A stretch of DNA of 64,000 bases from Exiguobacterium sp. s193 (GTDB lineage Bacteria; Bacillota; Bacilli; Exiguobacteriales; Exiguobacteriaceae): contig NZ_JACSMR010000001.1 of assembly GCF_018618755.1 (NCBI RefSeq), forward strand, positions 1 to 64,000. Reading direction: 5' to 3'. The position numbers and the translations under genes are program-made. The notes under the pieces are model-generated. The model was not told the DNA's origin. It saw nothing but the letters and a program-made list of their open reading frames with translations, and did no database searches. Position 1 is the stretch's first letter, and every line of letters begins with the position of its first letter. Shown here piece by piece: positions 26,685-36,605 of the stretch.

Positions 26685-28066
26685 ACGTCTTCGCCTACTT
26701 TCTGTCCGATTTCGAGCGTCTGACCAATCCCGCACATGAAGGTCGCACCATCCATCCGTTTTTTTCCGGCCGGTTGGAGATCAACGAGTTTCAAGGCGAC
26801 GTTCGAGCCTGTCGCAATGATCGGTCCATCACTCTCAAGGGCAATGATTTCGCCAGGCGTTCCTGTTCCTTCACATTTTTCAGCGAAGTAGACTTTAAGA
26901 CGATCTTTGCCTAGTAGCGTATACGCACTCGGGAAAGGATTCATCCCTCGGATATGGTTGTAGAGTTCTTCCCCGGGGCGAGAGAAGTCAAGCCGTTCCC
27001 GTTCCCGACTGATGTTCGGAGAAAATGTCACGTCTTCTTCCCGTTGTGCTTCCGGTGTCAGTGTTCCGGCAAATAACTGCGGAAGCGTTTCAATCAATAA
27101 CCGTGCTCCAGCGTCACTCAATTTTTCGAACATCGTGCCGACCGTATCCCGTTCTTCAATCGGGACAATAATTTTTGACAACATATCTCCCGCGTCCAGG
27201 CGGTCGACCATATACATGATCGTCACACCGGTCTCCGTCTCCCCATCAATGATGGCTTGGTGAATCGGCGCCCCACCGCGGTACTTCGGTAACAACGAGG
27301 CATGAACATTGATTGCCCCATATTTCGGTGCCTCAAGCACGGCAGTCGGGACGATTTGTCCGTAAGCTGCCGTGATGATGATGTCTGGGTTCAAATCGAG
27401 CAAGTCTTGGTAATCCTCGCGAATCTTCGTTGGTTGCAACACCGGAATCTCATGCGCAAGTGCAACTTCTTTAACAGGTGTCGGTTTGACTTCGCGTTTT
27501 CGTCCGACGGGTTTATCCGGCTGTGAAACGACACCGACGACATTGTATCCTGCGTCAATGACTTCACGGAGCGTGCTCGCCGCAAATTCAGGTGTACCCA
27601 TGAACACGACACGCGGTGCCGCCTCCTGCTCAACGAGTTTATCCGTGAATAACACGCCATCGAGATGATCCATTTCATGCTGAATCGCACGCGCGAAAAA
27701 ACCGCTCGCTTTGATTTTGACACTACGTCCAAGGCGATCTTGTGTTTTGACGACGATGTGTTCAAACCGGTCGACCGGACCGAAGACACCCGGCATACTG
27801 AGACAGCCTTCGTCATCGATTTGTGATCCACTTGATTCGATAATCTCTGGATTGATCAACTCAATCGGACCTGTCTCGTCATCCGTATGGACAACGGCGA
27901 CACGAATCGGCTGATTGATTTGTGGTGCCGCGAGTCCGACGCCATCATATTCGTACATCGTATCGAACATCCGGTCGATCATCTTGCCTAATTTTTTATC
28001 GAACTTCGTGACACGTTGACACGTCTGACGCAATACGTCATTTGGAACTTCCACTACTTTATACAT
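26681..28066 (-). CDS. Fused peptide deformylase / methionyl-tRNA formyltransferase
   Basis: One 461-residue frame joins two normally separate enzymes. Residues 1-148 are a peptide deformylase with all three metal motifs: GVGLAAPQ (42-49), EGCLS (86-90, Cys88) and HEMDH (130-134). Residues 152-461 are a full Fmt with RVVFMGTPEF, the loop SQPDKPVGRKR, the catalytic set INVHASLLP (Asn253, His255) and LDAGD (Asp291), and a C-terminal tRNA-binding domain. Linker EQEAAP is very short. An AGGAGG (27622-27627) persists exactly where the Fmt ribosome site would be, but the expected start codon is CCG (Pro151). Fmt formylates initiator Met-tRNA and Def later removes the formyl group. The priA-def-fmt-rsmB order matches Bacillus, which has two genes. 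Confidence 0.93.
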   Translation of the reverse strand: MYKVVEVPNDVLRQTCQRVTKFDKKLGKMIDRMFDTMYEYDGVGLAAPQINQPIRVAVVHTDDETGPIELINPEIIESSGSQIDDEGCLSMPGVFGPVDRFEHIVVKTQDRLGRSVKIKASGFFARAIQHEMDHLDGVLFTDKLVEQEAAPRVVFMGTPEFAASTLREVIDAGYNVVGVVSQPDKPVGRKREVKPTPVKEVALAHEIPVLQPTKIREDYQDLLDLNPDIIITAAYGQIVPTAVLEAPKYGAINVHASLLPKYRGGAPIHQAIIDGETETGVTIMYMVDRLDAGDMLSKIIVPIEERDTVGTMFEKLSDAGARLLIETLPQLFAGTLTPEAQREEDVTFSPNISRERERLDFSRPGEELYNHIRGMNPFPSAYTLLGKDRLKVYFAEKCEGTGTPGEIIALESDGPIIATGSNVALKLVDLQPAGKKRMDGATFMCGIGQTLEIGQKVGEDV

Positions 28067-28075
28067 ACTGCCACC

Positions 28076-30400
28076 TCACATAAATACGAATGGATTTAAA
28101 TCCACTGTTACTTGGATCTTTTGTTTGATGCGTAATGCGAGCATCGCGCGGAGTGCCTCCCGCACCTCTTCTTGCCCTTTGTGTTTAATGATGATTTGCT
28201 GCCGATACATGTTTTTCAGTCGGGCGAGCGGCGCATCGAGCGGACCATTGACGACAAGGTCGTCCGACTCAAGGTGTCGTAACTCTGCTGCAATCGCCTC
28301 GGCTTCTGCTTGTGCTTCAAGCGGATGGACCGCTGAAACCGTGATGAGTCCTAAAAACCAGAACGGGGGATGCCCACCTAGTTTACGTAATTGCATCTCG
28401 CGGTTATAAAATGTCTCATAATCATGTTGTTTTGCGGTTTGAATGACATAATGGTCCGGATTGTATGTCTGAATAATCGATTGACCAGCTAGTTCGCCCC
28501 GTCCGGCTCGGCCCGAAACTTGCGTAATCAACTGGAACGTCCGTTCACTCGCCCGAAAATCAGGAATTCCGAGCGTCGCGTCTGCCGCAATGACACCGAC
28601 GAGCGTAACATTCGGAAAATCAAGCCCTTTCGCAATCATCTGTGTCCCAAGCAAAATATTTCCTTCACGTCGCTCAAAGGCATTGAGTAATTTTTCATGT
28701 GCCCCTTTGCGTGATGTCGTATCTTGATCCATCCGAATGATTTTTGCTTCCGGAATCAAATGTGCCAGTTCCTCTTCAATCTTTTGTGTTCCCGTCCCGA
28801 ACTGTCGAATTTTCTTCGACGAACAAGACGGACATTCTTTTGGCATCGCTGCCTCGAACCCGCAGTAATGGCACTTGAGACGATCGGCTTGTTGATGATA
28901 CGTCAAGTTGACGGCACAGTGTGGACACTGCAACGTTTCTCCACAGTCACGACACAAGACGAACGTCGTATAGCCACGCCGGTTGAGCAGCAGGACCGTT
29001 TGCTCGCCCCGCTCAATCCGTTGTTTGATTCCTTCAATCAACGGCAAGCTAAAAGGTGTCCGGTTTCCACGTTCGAGTTCTTTGCGCATGTCGATGATAT
29101 CGACTGGAGGTAGCTCACCACCAAATCGTTCTTTGAGCGGTAAATACTGATAGACCCCTTTTTGGGACCGGGCATATGTTTCAAGGATCGGTGTCGCACT
29201 TCCGAGGACGACCGGACAATGATGGAACGCAGCCCGCCACGTGGCGACATCTCGCGTATGGTACCTTGGATTTTCTTCTTGTTTATACGTTGTTTCATGT
29301 TCTTCATCTAAGATGATGATGCCGACATTCGTCAGCGGTGCAAACACAGCGGAGCGTGCGCCGACGACGACATCGACTTCCCCTTGGGCGATCTTACGCC
29401 ATTCATCGTACTTCTCTCCGAGCGACAATCCGCTATGCAAGACGGCGACCCGTTCACCGAACCGGCGCTTGAATCGTTTGACCATCATCGGTGTCAGACT
29501 AATTTCAGGGACAAGCAAAATCGCCTGTCGCCCCCGTTCAAGCATCGCGTGAATCGACTCGAGGTAGACTTCCGTTTTCCCACTGCCGGTCACACCATGC
29601 AGTAAAAATGTCGCCGTTTCGTCTGGCGCCGTAATCGCATCGACCGCCACCTGTTGATCGTCTGTCAACAAGGCAGGGGTGAAGATATCTTGCGTCAAGT
29701 GTTCATAAGGATTGCGGTTGATATCCACCGTTTCAACACTGAGGACACCTTTACGTTCTAACGTATGGACGATGCTGAGCGTCAAATCAAGCTCATGCAT
29801 GACGTGACTCCACATCGTCTCTTTTTGTTCGATTAAATAGTCCCGCAACAACACTTGTTTCGTTGCTTGACTCGACAACGGAATCGACGGATCGAGCAGT
29901 CGAATCCGTTTGTCCGTTTTCGTCGTCTTTTTTTCTTTGACGATTGGTCGGAGTTCAATCTCACCTTGGCGTGCAGCCAAAAGAATTTCCTGTTGGACTT
30001 CACTCGGGAACTGACTGATTTTTTTGCGGTTCCAGTGAGAAAACTGAGGACTTTCCGCCAAAACCAGTTTATCATAACTGACCTTTAAGGCAGCAGGTAA
30101 CATCGCGAGTAACGCCGTTGCCTGATAACAAAGCGTCGTCTCGGATAGATAGGACGAGAGCTGTAAAAGTTCCTCAGTGTAGGTTGGGACTTCATCTAAG
30201 ACGCGGACGATTGGTTTGATCCGTGTTAAATCGCTTTCCGGCTTCGTCCCAACGACGATCCCGAGTAATGCCCGTGGTCCAAACGGGACTTCGACCCGCA
30301 TGCCGGGGACGACTAATTTCCGCCAAAGTTCCGGTACTTCATAATCGAACGGCCGGTCAACGGTCGCAGCGGCTACATCGACGATGACTTCAGCAATCAT
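28076..30400 (-). CDS. priA: Primosomal replication protein N' (helicase PriA)
   Basis: The 774-residue superfamily 2 helicase has an N-terminal 3'-DNA-binding domain, Walker A LLHGVTGSGKTEVYLE, DEEH box (ILDEEHETTYKQEE), a zinc module with paired CxxC motifs (CRDCGETLQCPHC, CHYCGF, CPSC) and motifs V-VI (GTQMIAKGLDFPNV, QVSGRAGRG). It restarts collapsed replication forks. It overlaps the coaBC stop by four bases and precedes def-fmt by 10 bases. Confidence 0.97.
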   Translation of the reverse strand: MIAEVIVDVAAATVDRPFDYEVPELWRKLVVPGMRVEVPFGPRALLGIVVGTKPESDLTRIKPIVRVLDEVPTYTEELLQLSSYLSETTLCYQATALLAMLPAALKVSYDKLVLAESPQFSHWNRKKISQFPSEVQQEILLAARQGEIELRPIVKEKKTTKTDKRIRLLDPSIPLSSQATKQVLLRDYLIEQKETMWSHVMHELDLTLSIVHTLERKGVLSVETVDINRNPYEHLTQDIFTPALLTDDQQVAVDAITAPDETATFLLHGVTGSGKTEVYLESIHAMLERGRQAILLVPEISLTPMMVKRFKRRFGERVAVLHSGLSLGEKYDEWRKIAQGEVDVVVGARSAVFAPLTNVGIIILDEEHETTYKQEENPRYHTRDVATWRAAFHHCPVVLGSATPILETYARSQKGVYQYLPLKERFGGELPPVDIIDMRKELERGNRTPFSLPLIEGIKQRIERGEQTVLLLNRRGYTTFVLCRDCGETLQCPHCAVNLTYHQQADRLKCHYCGFEAAMPKECPSCSSKKIRQFGTGTQKIEEELAHLIPEAKIIRMDQDTTSRKGAHEKLLNAFERREGNILLGTQMIAKGLDFPNVTLVGVIAADATLGIPDFRASERTFQLITQVSGRAGRGELAGQSIIQTYNPDHYVIQTAKQHDYETFYNREMQLRKLGGHPPFWFLGLITVSAVHPLEAQAEAEAIAAELRHLESDDLVVNGPLDAPLARLKNMYRQQIIIKHKGQEEVREALRAMLALRIKQKIQVTVDLNPFVFM

Positions 30401-31587
30401 CGTAACGCCTCGGCGAATTGTTCAAGCAAAGCTTTTGCTAAGTCTGTTTTCAGTTGTTGGTCATATTTTCTGACGGGACGATTCTTCCCAAATACGGTGA
30501 CCTGATTTTCGTCGCTTGAGAATCCGATTTCCGGACGGGACACATCATTCGCGACAATAAAATCAGCATGCTTTCGCTCCAGCTTTTTCAGGGCATGTGC
30601 TTCGACCTGTTCCGTCTCCGCCGCGAACCCGACAAGCACTTGATGCGTTTTCTGCTCACCTAACGTCCGTAAGATGTCCGTCGTCTCTTCGAGTTCAATT
30701 CGTAACGGCCCATCGATTTTTTTCTGTTTTTTCGTATACTGAATCGTCGGACGATAATCGGCGACCGCTGCCGCCATGATGACGAGGTCTTGTGCCGCAT
30801 ACCGCGTAAGCATTTCCTTGAGCATCTCGTCTCCGGACTCAACCGCGACCGTCGTCATCCCGCTCGGCAGTTCGCCTTTGATCGGCCCATGGACGAGCGT
30901 CACCGTGGCACCAAAATCACGGGCTGCTTCTGCTAGCGCAACACCCATTTTTCCGGACGAATCATTTGTTAAATAGCGGACCGGATCAATTCGTTCAATC
31001 GTCGGACCGGCACTGACTAATACATGGCGCCCAGCGAGCATTTTCGTTTCAAAAAAACCTCGGATGGTCTCGACTAAGTCTTCCGGTTCCGGAAGCCGTC
31101 CTTTTCCGACCCAGCCACAAGCTAAGTTACCGACTCCTGGTGCAATCACCTGGACGCCGTCAGCCATCAATTGATCAAGATTTCGGACCGTTGCCGGATG
31201 TTCCAGCATATTGACGTTCATCGCCGGTGCGACGACAACGGGACACTTCGCAGCAAGAATCGTCGTCGTGATAAAATCGTCCGCAATGCCTGTCGCGAGT
31301 TTCGCAATTAAATTTGCTGTTGCCGGCGCGACGACGATTAAATCTGCCTCGTCCGCCAAATCGATGTGGGCGATTTTTGAAGCATCGTGTTCGATGAAGA
31401 CATCATCATAAACAGGCTTACGTGTCAACGCCTCAAACGTCGTCTTCCCAACGAATTGTTGGGCATTTTTCGTCATTGCGACCTGGACGCTTGCCCCTGC
31501 CTGAACAAGTTTCGAGGCGAGTGCTGCTGCTTTATAGGAGGCAATTCCACCTCCGACGCAGAGTAAGATTTTACGATTCGTTAGCAT
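30397..31587 (-). CDS. coaBC: Bifunctional phosphopantothenoylcysteine decarboxylase/ligase
   Basis: The 396-residue protein has an N-terminal flavoprotein decarboxylase domain (VGGGIASYKAAALASKL, APAMNVNMLEHPAT, active cysteine in NLACGWVGKGRLPEP) and a C-terminal CTP-dependent ligase domain (GPTIERIDPVRYLTNDSSGKM, DFIVANDVS). These are two steps of CoA synthesis. ATG at 31587 follows AGGAGG; the frame upstream overlaps the rpoZ terminator. Confidence 0.96.
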   Translation of the reverse strand: MLTNRKILLCVGGGIASYKAAALASKLVQAGASVQVAMTKNAQQFVGKTTFEALTRKPVYDDVFIEHDASKIAHIDLADEADLIVVAPATANLIAKLATGIADDFITTTILAAKCPVVVAPAMNVNMLEHPATVRNLDQLMADGVQVIAPGVGNLACGWVGKGRLPEPEDLVETIRGFFETKMLAGRHVLVSAGPTIERIDPVRYLTNDSSGKMGVALAEAARDFGATVTLVHGPIKGELPSGMTTVAVESGDEMLKEMLTRYAAQDLVIMAAAVADYRPTIQYTKKQKKIDGPLRIELEETTDILRTLGEQKTHQVLVGFAAETEQVEAHALKKLERKHADFIVANDVSRPEIGFSSDENQVTVFGKNRPVRKYDQQLKTDLAKALLEQFAEALR

Positions 31588-31605
31588 ATTGAACTCCTCC
31601 TTATT

Positions 31606-31636
31606 GAAAAAAACAGCCACAATGAGGAGTGGCTGC
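31606..31636 (-). terminator. Terminator after rpoZ
   Basis: Perfect 7-bp stem CAGCCAC / GTGGCTG followed on the minus strand by seven Ts, located between rpoZ and coaBC. Read-through or an unseen promoter must feed coaBC-priA. Confidence 0.85.
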
Positions 31637-31643
31637 TTCAAAA

Positions 31644-31847
31644 TTAGTCTTGCGGTTGGTTCGTGACCAATACCTCTCCGAAGTAGAGCTCTTCAAGGGC
31701 TTTCCCGACTGGCTTATGTGATTTCGGATTTGCGACCTTCACGCGTTTTCCGTCTTGGATTTGACGCGCCCGTTTAGCAGCAACCGTCACGATTGTGTAT
31801 TTAGAAGGAACTTTCTTTTGTAACTTATCTACTGATGGATATAACAT
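31644..31847 (-). CDS. rpoZ: DNA-directed RNA polymerase omega subunit
   Basis: The 67-residue protein ([41 protein letters not shown]) is the omega subunit, which stabilises the beta-prime subunit. It starts 2 bases from the gmk stop; the ATG at 31847 is preceded by GGAGGT inside the end of gmk. The gmk-rpoZ pair is conserved in Firmicutes. Confidence 0.95.
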   Translation of the reverse strand: MLYPSVDKLQKKVPSKYTIVTVAAKRARQIQDGKRVKVANPKSHKPVGKALEELYFGEVLVTNQPQD

Positions 31848-31848
31848 G

Positions 31849-32505
<657 letters not shown>

Positions 32506-32507
32506 TC

Positions 32508-32537
32508 ATATTAGCAGTATAGATAGGAAGTTCGCAA
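32508..32537 (-). promoter_or_regulatory. Possible promoter of gmk-rpoZ
   Basis: Minus strand TTGCGA (32532-32537), 18-base spacer and TAATAT (32508-32513), about 40 bases before the GTG start in the divergent gmk/rqcH intergenic region. Confidence 0.45.
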
Positions 32538-32635
32538 GTAATCTTTTTCTAGCTCGACTGCTTTATCATACCATAACGAAGCGGTTTCTGTTACCTTTAG
32601 AAAGTGGAAACGAAATCAGGAAAGAAGGTAATAGC

Positions 32636-34330
32636 ATGGCTTTTGATGGATTGATGACGACACGCGTCGTCAACGAACTACAGATGCTCGTCGGAGGACG
32701 AATCAACAAGATTCATCAACCGTACGCACTCGATTTAATTTTCAGCGTCCGGGCCGATCGTAAAAACGTCACGCTACTCGCTTCTGCGAATGCAATGTAT
32801 GCACGCTTGCACTTGACGAGCGAGTCGACGAGTAACCCGAGTGAACCTCCGATGTTTTGTATGATGCTCCGAAAGCATTTAGAAGGTGGTTTCATCGAGT
32901 CGATTGAACAATTAGGACGCGACCGCGTCATCTTGATGCGCGTTCGGTCTCGTAATGAGCTCGGTGACGAAGAAGCAAAAAAATTGTATATCGAACTGAT
33001 GGGGCGTCACTCGAATATTTTATTGACGGATGGTCAGGATAAAATTCTTGACGCCATCAAACACCTCCCGCTCAGTCAAAATACATTCCGGACGATCATG
33101 CCGGGACTTCAATATCAACTCCCACCGCAACAAGATAAAGTCGATCCGTTGACTGGAGATATTGAAACAGCCTTACACCGGATTGATTGGAACGCCGGAA
33201 AAATCGATCGTCAATTACTCGGTCTATTCAGTGGCCTCTCACCACAAATCGCCGAAGAAGTCGTCATGCGTGCCGGACTAGCCAATCGCACTTCTCTCGC
33301 GGAAGCACTAAAGTCTGTCTTGAGCGAACTAGAAGGACCTTACTATTTCCAACGGCTCGCGAGTGGCAAGGAACGGTTTTCGCCCGTCGCTTTACAGCAC
33401 GGCGATATCGTCGATGAAAAAACATTCACGACGAGTGGTGACGTACTCGATGCCTTTTTCCATCAAAAATCAAACCGTGACCGTGTCAAACAACAGGCCG
33501 CAGATTTAGAACGTTTCATCAAGAGTGAGTACGAGAAGAACCTCTTAAAACGGACGAAACTCGAACGTGACCTTGCGGCGACTGAGAAGATGGATGAACT
33601 GAAGCATAAAGGTGAGCTCTTGACGACCTACTTGTATCAACTACAACGCGGGATGAAAGAAGCGACCGTCGTCGATTATTATGACGAGGAAGGGAAAGAA
33701 CTCACGATCGCACTCGATCCCCGTTTCTCACCGAACGAAAATGCACAGCGTTACTATAAACGCTACAACAAACTAAAAACAGCGAAAGTCGAAGTCGCAA
33801 AACAATTGACGAAAAACCAACTCGAAATCGATTACTTCGAGTCGTTACTTGCCCAACTCGAGGTGGCGTCCCCCGATGACATCCGCGAAATGCGAGAAGA
33901 ACTCGTCGAAGAAGGTTACTTACGCGAACGGAGTAAAAAGAAAAAGAAACCACTCGTCCCAAAACTTGAAGCGTATCAGTCTTCGACCGGCATCGACTTT
34001 TATGTCGGTAAGAACAACAAACAAAATGATTATGCGACGTTCAAATTCGGACGACGTTCGGAAACCTGGTTGCATACGAAAGACATACCCGGTTCGCACG
34101 TCATCATTCGGAGTGATGAACCAGATGAAACGACATTAAAAGAAGCCGCGATCGTCGCTGCCTACTTCTCGAAAGCACGCGAATCGAGTCAAGTGCCTGT
34201 CGATTTCACGGAACTTCGATATGTCAAGAAGCCGAGTGGTGCTAAACCCGGTTTCGTCATCTATACGGATCAAACGACGTTATACGTCACACCAGATGCA
34301 AGTGTCGTACAAGCGCTTCGCTTAAAATGA
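32636..34330 (+). CDS. rqcH: Ribosome quality control protein RqcH (NFACT family)
   Basis: The 564-residue protein has NFACT-N (MAFDGLMTTRVVNELQMLVGG, and the DR motif in GRDRVILM), a central coiled coil (about 275-430) and the C-terminal NFACT-R domain (TWLHTKDIPGSHVIIRS). RqcH directs alanine tailing of stalled chains on 50S subunits; older annotations call it fibronectin-binding protein. ATG at 32636 follows AGAAGG. The longer upstream frame overlaps gmk and is not supported. Confidence 0.95.
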   Translation: MAFDGLMTTRVVNELQMLVGGRINKIHQPYALDLIFSVRADRKNVTLLASANAMYARLHLTSESTSNPSEPPMFCMMLRKHLEGGFIESIEQLGRDRVILMRVRSRNELGDEEAKKLYIELMGRHSNILLTDGQDKILDAIKHLPLSQNTFRTIMPGLQYQLPPQQDKVDPLTGDIETALHRIDWNAGKIDRQLLGLFSGLSPQIAEEVVMRAGLANRTSLAEALKSVLSELEGPYYFQRLASGKERFSPVALQHGDIVDEKTFTTSGDVLDAFFHQKSNRDRVKQQAADLERFIKSEYEKNLLKRTKLERDLAATEKMDELKHKGELLTTYLYQLQRGMKEATVVDYYDEEGKELTIALDPRFSPNENAQRYYKRYNKLKTAKVEVAKQLTKNQLEIDYFESLLAQLEVASPDDIREMREELVEEGYLRERSKKKKKPLVPKLEAYQSSTGIDFYVGKNNKQNDYATFKFGRRSETWLHTKDIPGSHVIIRSDEPDETTLKEAAIVAAYFSKARESSQVPVDFTELRYVKKPSGAKPGFVIYTDQTTLYVTPDASVVQALRLK

Positions 34331-34406
34331 CAAACCGTGGTCGGTGCAAACTCGTCAAGCGCACACTGATAATTATTTTAGTACGTGTTGGAACGGTAGC
34401 GTCACA

Positions 34407-34446
34407 CAAAAAAGATGGAACGTCACATTAAAGTGATGTTCCATCT
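34407..34446 (-). terminator. Probable terminator of the ArAE operon
   Basis: Stem AGATGGAAC / GTTCCATCT with an inner TCAC/GTGA step, followed on the minus strand by six Ts. It lies some 210 bases downstream of the 34659 stop codon, past the structured repeat. Confidence 0.65.
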
Positions 34447-34462
34447 GAAGACTGAAGACAAA

Positions 34463-34501
34463 GTGCAGTTTTTCTCTTAACGAGAAAGATTGTGCTTTTT
34501 T
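34463..34501 (+). terminator. Probable terminator of rqcH
   Basis: Fourteen-base arms 34463-34476 and 34482-34495 pair throughout if G-U pairs are allowed, with a 5-base loop and six Ts after the stem. It lies about 135 bases beyond the rqcH stop and abuts the structured repeat. Confidence 0.6.
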
Positions 34502-34604
34502 GTTCACTTCGAATCGTTTTCCTGGGACAAGCATCGCGCCGCCTCACTCCGTTGCAGGGTCGCTCCTGCTTGTTTTTCCTTAGGAACCGATTTCGAGTGA
34601 ACAA
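34500..34604. repeat. Structured intergenic repeat, copy 1
   Basis: Outer arms TTGTTCACTTCGAATCG (34500-34516) and CGATTTCGAGTGAACAA (34588-34604) are near-perfect complements. Read on the minus strand the interior carries TTCCTAAGGAAAAA, GCAGGAGCGACCCTGC, GGAGTGAGGCGG and CCCAGGAAAACG. The same ordered motifs occur at 36904-37048 on the plus strand. This type of element (a CCT-GGGAAAA start, a GCAGG...CCCTGC hairpin and a GGAAAGC end) is, to my recollection, common between genes in Bacillales; I cannot name it. Confidence 0.7.
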
Positions 34605-34658
34605 AACGATTCTCAACACTTTCTTTCAAGTATAAAAGCGCACAATCGAGGACAACGT

Positions 34659-35570
34659 CTACTTCATCTTTTCGAGCTGTTCACGGTAATCAAGGAGATG
34701 CCCGTTGATGATGTCCTTCGCTTCATTCACTTCTTCATCAAATGAGAACATCGATTGTTTCCGTTCATGTGAATAGATCACATCATAGTGATGGCTCAGT
34801 AAAAAATCAATTTCCTGCCCGAGGATTTTTTCCTGTTCCGCGGTAACCGGAATATCCCGGTGGCTGGCGATACTTTCAAGGAGTAACAAAAGTTTATCTT
34901 CCAAGTCAACAAGCTGCTTCAGTTCGATGAACGGCTCACTTTGTCCACTTGTCACGAGCGGATACTTTTGATCTTCTTGGAGCATCAACATCATCTCTTC
35001 GTGTTTGAGCACTTGCTTACGGACTGCGAGCAGTTTGCCGTCGTCCTTGACGAGACTCCGCCAGTCCTCCATTAATTGTTGCGTCGTTTTTTTGACGAGT
35101 AGCATCAACCGGTTTTCGTAATGTGGCGGGAAGACGATATAGTTGACGGCGACCGCCGATAAAACACCAACGACCGTCAATAAGGACCGCGTCAACGCAT
35201 AATGGACATAGTCGGCAGTCGGGCTTTCAAACATCAAGACGATGGCAAAGGCAGCAAACGTCGACATGTCCGTCCGACCAATCATTGAATTGAAGACGAG
35301 CGACACGATGACGGCTAATCCGATCGTCAAGGGGTTTGCCCCTAACGTCGCAACAACTACGAGACCACAGACAAGTCCTAAAATCGTTCCGAACACCCGA
35401 TTAAAAAAGATTTTAAACGAACGGTGAATCGTCGGTTGCATCGCAACGATCGCTGCGACTGCTCCCATTCCGGAATAAATGTCAAAGACGTACCAAGAGA
35501 AGCTGAGCGCAATTGCGACGGCGATACCTGTTTTAATGGTACGGAGACCGATTCGAAATTGGATGTTCAC
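34659..35570 (-). CDS. Aromatic acid exporter family (ArAE_1) membrane protein
   Basis: The 303-residue protein has about six hydrophobic helices in its first 150 residues (RTIKTGIAVAIALSFSWYVF, VAAIVAMQPTIHRSFK, FFNRVFGTILGLVCGLVV) and a helical cytoplasmic C-terminal half. This is the pattern of the ArAE_1/DUF939 family found in Firmicutes. The transported substrate is unknown. Its start overlaps the stop of the upstream anchored DUF4097-like gene, so the two form one unit. Confidence 0.8.
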   Translation of the reverse strand: MNIQFRIGLRTIKTGIAVAIALSFSWYVFDIYSGMGAVAAIVAMQPTIHRSFKIFFNRVFGTILGLVCGLVVVATLGANPLTIGLAVIVSLVFNSMIGRTDMSTFAAFAIVLMFESPTADYVHYALTRSLLTVVGVLSAVAVNYIVFPPHYENRLMLLVKKTTQQLMEDWRSLVKDDGKLLAVRKQVLKHEEMMLMLQEDQKYPLVTSGQSEPFIELKQLVDLEDKLLLLLESIASHRDIPVTAEQEKILGQEIDFLLSHHYDVIYSHERKQSMFSFDEEVNEAKDIINGHLLDYREQLEKMK

Positions 35571-36466
35571 TCGAGCGTCACCTGCCCGACTTCACTTTCG
35601 ACCGTCACTTCCGGCTTTTCTTGTTTGGATAGCTCATAAATCGTTGCACTGTCGTCTTTTAATTTTGTATAACGTTTTGCGGCGTTCACATCGCCTTCCG
35701 TTTCGACCGTAATCGTCCCAGCTGTTTTCGCTGGATTCAAGCGAATCACTCCATCAATCGTCGTGATACTTAAATCTAGTTTTACGCCATACCGATCAAG
35801 TTTGACGGTTTCTCCTGTCACATCGGCATGAACCGTGTTTAAATCCTCGATGTCGACTTTCCCGCTGCCTGTCAGCGTCACATCATCGGCGTTCATTTGA
35901 TTGAGGCGAATCGTCTCCGCATCGAGTTTGATGACTTTTGCAAAAACACCCATCCCTGTGAGCGAACCTGCTTTGACATCGATTCGGTTCATGTAACTTG
36001 GTAAACCGACTTGAATCTTATAGTCTCCATTTCGTGTACTCGGACGATTCCCGAGACGGGCCATCCATCCGTCGCGCCCCGTGACGGTGATGGTATTGCC
36101 GGATGTTCCGACTTTTAAGCGCTTTTTACTTGAAGCGCTATCGACAAGTTTTAATTGGACATTCCCGTCCGTACTTCTGACGAAATGGATTGACGCATTC
36201 GGTGCTTCAATTTGTAGTGTTTTGTATCGATTCGTCGTCTTAAAGGTCTCGCCACGCGATAACGATTCCGTCGTGACGAACAGTGTGACCGTATAAAGAA
36301 GAATAAGGGCGAGTCCAACCGAAGCATACACAATCCATGGACGTTGAATCGGTTTGCGTTGTCCGATCCGTTCAAAAGAATCTTTCTGCTTCTGTCTTTT
36401 TGCTTTTAGCCGTGTAAACGTCGACTGTTTTCGTTTTCGTTCTGACCTACTCGTTGTATCGTCCAT
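35567..36466 (-). CDS. Membrane-anchored DUF4097-like (beta-repeat) protein
   Basis: The 299-residue protein has a very basic cytoplasmic N-terminus (about 1-43), one transmembrane helix (IVYASVGLALILLYTVTLFV, about 45-64) and a beta-strand-rich external region with repeated Asn/Asp-Val-x-Leu patterns (IRLNQMNADDVTLTGSGKVD, TTIDGVIRLNPAKTAG). This resembles the putative adhesin (DUF4097) fold also seen in LiaG-like envelope proteins. Function is unknown. It precedes and overlaps the ArAE gene by four bases. Confidence 0.65.
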   Translation of the reverse strand: MDDTTSRSERKRKQSTFTRLKAKRQKQKDSFERIGQRKPIQRPWIVYASVGLALILLYTVTLFVTTESLSRGETFKTTNRYKTLQIEAPNASIHFVRSTDGNVQLKLVDSASSKKRLKVGTSGNTITVTGRDGWMARLGNRPSTRNGDYKIQVGLPSYMNRIDVKAGSLTGMGVFAKVIKLDAETIRLNQMNADDVTLTGSGKVDIEDLNTVHADVTGETVKLDRYGVKLDLSITTIDGVIRLNPAKTAGTITVETEGDVNAAKRYTKLKDDSATIYELSKQEKPEVTVESEVGQVTLE

Positions 36467-36605
36467 CCGTCTACCTCCATCCAGTTCTCTTCCATTATTC
36501 CGAATTTATGATTGTCCTGTCAACATGCCCTCTTTATCATACGAAAAACAGGACCCTCCTGCCATCGGGCGGAAGAATGAACGGCGGCTAAAAAGCAGGT
36601 CGCAA

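Noticed and set aside
26681-28066. def-fmt fusion as a simple sequencing error
   Set aside because: A single-base error would usually leave a frame change or stop near the junction; here both domains are in frame, all motifs are intact and the linker is plausible. It cannot be fully excluded without raw reads.
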